From an uncultured Actinomycetes bacterium (GTDB taxonomy: Bacteria; Actinomycetota; Acidimicrobiia; Acidimicrobiales; Microtrichaceae): DNA of 8,305 nt. Below are positions 6,417-8,305 of the stretch, piece after piece. A program made the position numbers and the translations under genes. Numbering within the stretch: the stretch's first letter is position 1; each line of letters begins with the position of its first letter. The notes below the pieces were generated by a model. That model was not told the DNA's origin. It saw only the letters and a program-made list of their open reading frames with translations, and did no database searches. The stretch is taken from positions 1-8,305 of the forward strand of contig CAIYXG010000284.1 in NCBI GenBank assembly GCA_903930035.1, written 5' to 3'.

Positions 6417-7915
6417 TGGCTGTCCGCGCCCAGGGGGCGACGACGGGTCGGGGGACCAGTGCCGACGACGTGCCGCTGATCGTCGGCGGCGTGGGTCTGC
6501 TGCTGGTGCTCGTGCTCGGCACCGCGCTCACCATCGACATGGTCAACCTCGACGTGTGGACCGCGGTGTTCACGGGGGTCGTCCTCCTGGTGGTCTCGGT
6601 CCCGGTCTTCAACTGGCTGGGCAAGCGCAACGAGTGGCCCCGGATGGCGGCGTGGCTGGCGCTGGCGCTGGTCGTGAAGTTCCTGTTCTCCCTGATCCGG
6701 TACTTCGTGATCTTCCGGGTCTACAAGGGGGAGGGCGACGCCGGCATCTACGTCGAGGCTGCCGCCGAGCTGGCCAAGCGGATCCGGCTGGGCCTCCCGC
6801 TGCACCCGCTCGACCACCGGATCAACAGCTTCCCCGTCGCCTCGCAGTACATGGGCGACATCACGGGGATCCTCTTCTACCTGACCGGCGCCTCCAAGTA
6901 CGCGACGTTCATGATCTACGGCTGGTTCTGCTTCATCGGCCAGCTGCTGGCCTGCCAGGCCCTGAAGATCGCGGTCCCGGAGGCCCGGTTCCGCCGGTAC
7001 GTCCTGCTCGTCCTGTTCCTGCCGTCGCTCCTGTTCTGGCCGTCGTCGGCCGGCAAGGAGGCGGTGATGGTCCTGTGCTTCGGGATGTTCGCGCTCGGCG
7101 CCGCGATGCTCCTGGGACCCCGGACCAACCTGTGGGGGTTCCTGCCGTTCCTGGCCGGCTGCTGGGCCGCGTTCCTCATCCGGCCACACATCGCCGTCAT
7201 GGCCATCGCCGCCCTCGCTGCGGCGTTCGGCGTCGGCGCGGTGCTGGGCAAGGGCGGCCCGGCCCAGGGCAAGCAGAAGTCGTCCTCACGGGCCGTGCGG
7301 GTCGTGGGGCTCGTCCTCATGGTCGGGATCTTCTTCGGGGCCTCCAGCCAGCTCGGCAAGCTGCTCGGCGGCGACGACACCACCGGCGGCGGCGGGGAGT
7401 CGGCCACCGAGCTGCTCGAGAAGACCGCAGAGCAGTCGTCGATCGGCAACTCGGCGTTCACCCCGCCGATGGTCAACAACCCGGTCAAGGTGCCGTGGGG
7501 CGTCGCGTCGGTGCTGTTCCGTCCCTTCCCGTGGGAGGCCAACGGCGGCAGTCTCATCGCTGCGGCGGAGAGCGCGCTCCTCGGCGCGCTGTTCGTACTG
7601 TCGGCCGGCCGCCTGCTGACGCTCTGGACGCTGCTCCGCCGGAGGTCCTACCTGGTCTTCGTGATGGCCTTCGCGATCGAGTTTGCGATCGGCTTCTCGT
7701 ACATCGGGAACTTCGGGATCCTGGCCCGGCAGCGGGTGATGATGCTCCCGGCCGTCCTGGTGCTGCTGGCGCTGCCGACGCGCAAGGAGCTCGCCGAGTA
7801 CGACGCCGAGCACGGAGGGGCAGAACTACCCGGCCCGGGCCGTTCTCGGCAGCGCGCCGGTAGCCTCAGCACCGCGAGTACCCACCGACTCCTGGAAGTG
7901 AACCCGACGCGATGA
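6416..7915 (+). CDS. Polytopic membrane protein, probable Wzy/EpsG-like polysaccharide polymerase
   Basis: A 499-residue integral membrane protein with about ten to twelve hydrophobic segments (for example 20-40, 48-68, 77-100, 162-183, 193-209, 215-234, 239-278 as two, 294-310, 377-404, 411-434, 440-453). A large polar, Gly-rich loop at about 311-360 is probably outside the membrane, as in Wzy-type polymerases and O-antigen ligases. Short polar motifs inside the membrane region look conserved: GDAGIY (D108), LLFWPSSAGKEA (205-216, K214), RPH (256-258), FRPFPWEA (368-375) and LARQR (436-440). Such charged islands are typical of polymerases that join lipid-linked repeat units, but family assignment rests on architecture and context rather than a diagnostic motif. 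The following gene is Wzz-like and overlaps by 4 bp, which strongly favours a polymerase and co-polymerase pair. The start ATG lies 6 nt after a TAGATT box without a Shine-Dalgarno sequence. The last 35 residues are low-complexity and share their DNA with possible expression signals for the next gene. Confidence 0.8.
   Translation: MAVRAQGATTGRGTSADDVPLIVGGVGLLLVLVLGTALTIDMVNLDVWTAVFTGVVLLVVSVPVFNWLGKRNEWPRMAAWLALALVVKFLFSLIRYFVIFRVYKGEGDAGIYVEAAAELAKRIRLGLPLHPLDHRINSFPVASQYMGDITGILFYLTGASKYATFMIYGWFCFIGQLLACQALKIAVPEARFRRYVLLVLFLPSLLFWPSSAGKEAVMVLCFGMFALGAAMLLGPRTNLWGFLPFLAGCWAAFLIRPHIAVMAIAALAAAFGVGAVLGKGGPAQGKQKSSSRAVRVVGLVLMVGIFFGASSQLGKLLGGDDTTGGGGESATELLEKTAEQSSIGNSAFTPPMVNNPVKVPWGVASVLFRPFPWEANGGSLIAAAESALLGALFVLSAGRLLTLWTLLRRRSYLVFVMAFAIEFAIGFSYIGNFGILARQRVMMLPAVLVLLALPTRKELAEYDAEHGGAELPGPGRSRQRAGSLSTASTHRLLEVNPTR
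7861..7898 (+). promoter_or_regulatory. Possible internal promoter and RBS for the Wzz-like gene
   Basis: TAGCCT (7861-7866) lies inside the 3' end of the polymerase-like gene and would place a transcript start near 7873-7875. The leader would carry GGAAG at 7894-7898 ahead of the ATG at 7912. No convincing -35 is seen, so coupled translation from the upstream transcript is at least as likely. Confidence 0.3.
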
Positions 7916-8305
7916 CCAAGGTTCGAGCCGTTCTGATCCGACGCTGGCCCATCGTGGTCGTGGCCCTGGTGCTGGGCGCCGCGGCAGGGTTCGTCAGCGC
8001 CTACCGCAGCCAGAACACGGTCAAGACGGTGCAGTACCGGGCCCAGCAGGTGGTGGTGTCGAACCGCTCCGCCGACGGCACCGACGGCAACGTCAAGCAG
8101 GACGCGCTCCGCATGACCCGCGGCAAGGTGCTCGACGAGGCGGCGAAGACGCTCAACGTCACCGACAAGACCGACCTGGCGGGCGACATCGAGGTCCAGA
8201 CCCAGTCGGTCGAGGGCTCGATGACCATCTACACCTTCGCCCCCTCGGCCGCCGAGGCCGGCAAGCGGGTCGACGCCTTCGTGAAGGCGTTCCTCAACGT
8301 GGTGA
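7912..8305 (+). CDS. Wzz-like chain-length determinant / polysaccharide co-polymerase, N-terminal part (3' end outside window)
   Basis: The frame is open from ATG 7912 to the window edge (131 codons seen). A ten-residue basic N terminus precedes one membrane span (about residues 12-30), after which the chain becomes polar and would lie outside the membrane. The segment KTVQYRAQQVVVSN (37-50) resembles the start of the Wzz domain, where a YxA strand follows the first span; DALRMTRGKVLDEAAKTLNV and the later SMTIYTFAPSAAEAGKRVDAFVKAF fit the helix and final strand-helix of that domain. Members regulate polymer length with a Wzy polymerase, and in Gram-positive bacteria may activate or be fused to a tyrosine kinase; whether a second span or a kinase follows cannot be seen. 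The ATG overlaps the polymerase TGA (ATGA), giving coupling. A GGAAG sequence lies 13 nt upstream, a rather long spacing. Confidence 0.85.
   Translation, partial: MTKVRAVLIRRWPIVVVALVLGAAAGFVSAYRSQNTVKTVQYRAQQVVVSNRSADGTDGNVKQDALRMTRGKVLDEAAKTLNVTDKTDLAGDIEVQTQSVEGSMTIYTFAPSAAEAGKRVDAFVKAFLNVV

Noticed and set aside
5627..7189. Minus-strand frame crossing the divergent intergenic region
   Set aside because: It runs antisense to the polymerase gene and out of frame with the exporter, and is low-complexity with no domain; a shadow frame.
8001..8228. Small minus-strand frame of 75 codons
   Set aside because: It is antisense to the Wzz-like gene, which has a clear membrane span and Wzz-domain pattern; no independent support.

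Overview
The window is very GC-rich, with tightly packed genes, 1-4 bp start/stop overlaps, a GTG start and promoter -10 boxes lying directly against start codons. This points to a high-GC actinobacterium, possibly Nocardioidaceae-like; the taxonomic guess is inference only. The content is part of a cell-surface polysaccharide (exopolysaccharide/capsule) locus. No tRNA, rRNA, CRISPR array, insertion sequence or phage gene was seen.

Layout: (1) plus strand, 2-3525: the 3' end of a GT4 glycosyltransferase, a second complete GT4 glycosyltransferase with its own probable leaderless promoter, and a glutamine-hydrolysing asparagine-synthetase-type amidotransferase joined to it by a 1-bp overlap. 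(2) minus strand, 3515-6312: an ABC half-exporter followed after 11 bp by a phytanoyl-CoA-dioxygenase-family (Fe(II)/2-oxoglutarate) enzyme whose stop codon overlaps the amidotransferase 3' end by 11 bp. (3) a 103-bp divergent intergenic region (6313-6415) with a promoter for each side and a perfect inverted repeat between them. (4) plus strand, 6416 to the window edge: a polytopic membrane protein that looks like a Wzy/EpsG-type polysaccharide polymerase, overlapping by 4 bp the start of a Wzz-like chain-length co-polymerase that runs off the window.

Working model (inference): GT4 enzymes build a lipid-linked repeat unit, the polymerase and Wzz-like protein polymerise it and set its length, and AsnB plus the PhyH-like dioxygenase supply decorations (an amide on a uronic acid or amino-acid substituent, and a hydroxylation). 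The ABC exporter may move a lipid-linked intermediate or a modified small molecule. The least ordinary parts are the minus-strand exporter-dioxygenase pair embedded in a plus-strand polysaccharide locus, and a shared promoter layout (GTGGGA, 17 bp, TAGGCT or TAGCCT, start codon 6-8 nt later) at two distant, opposite-strand genes.
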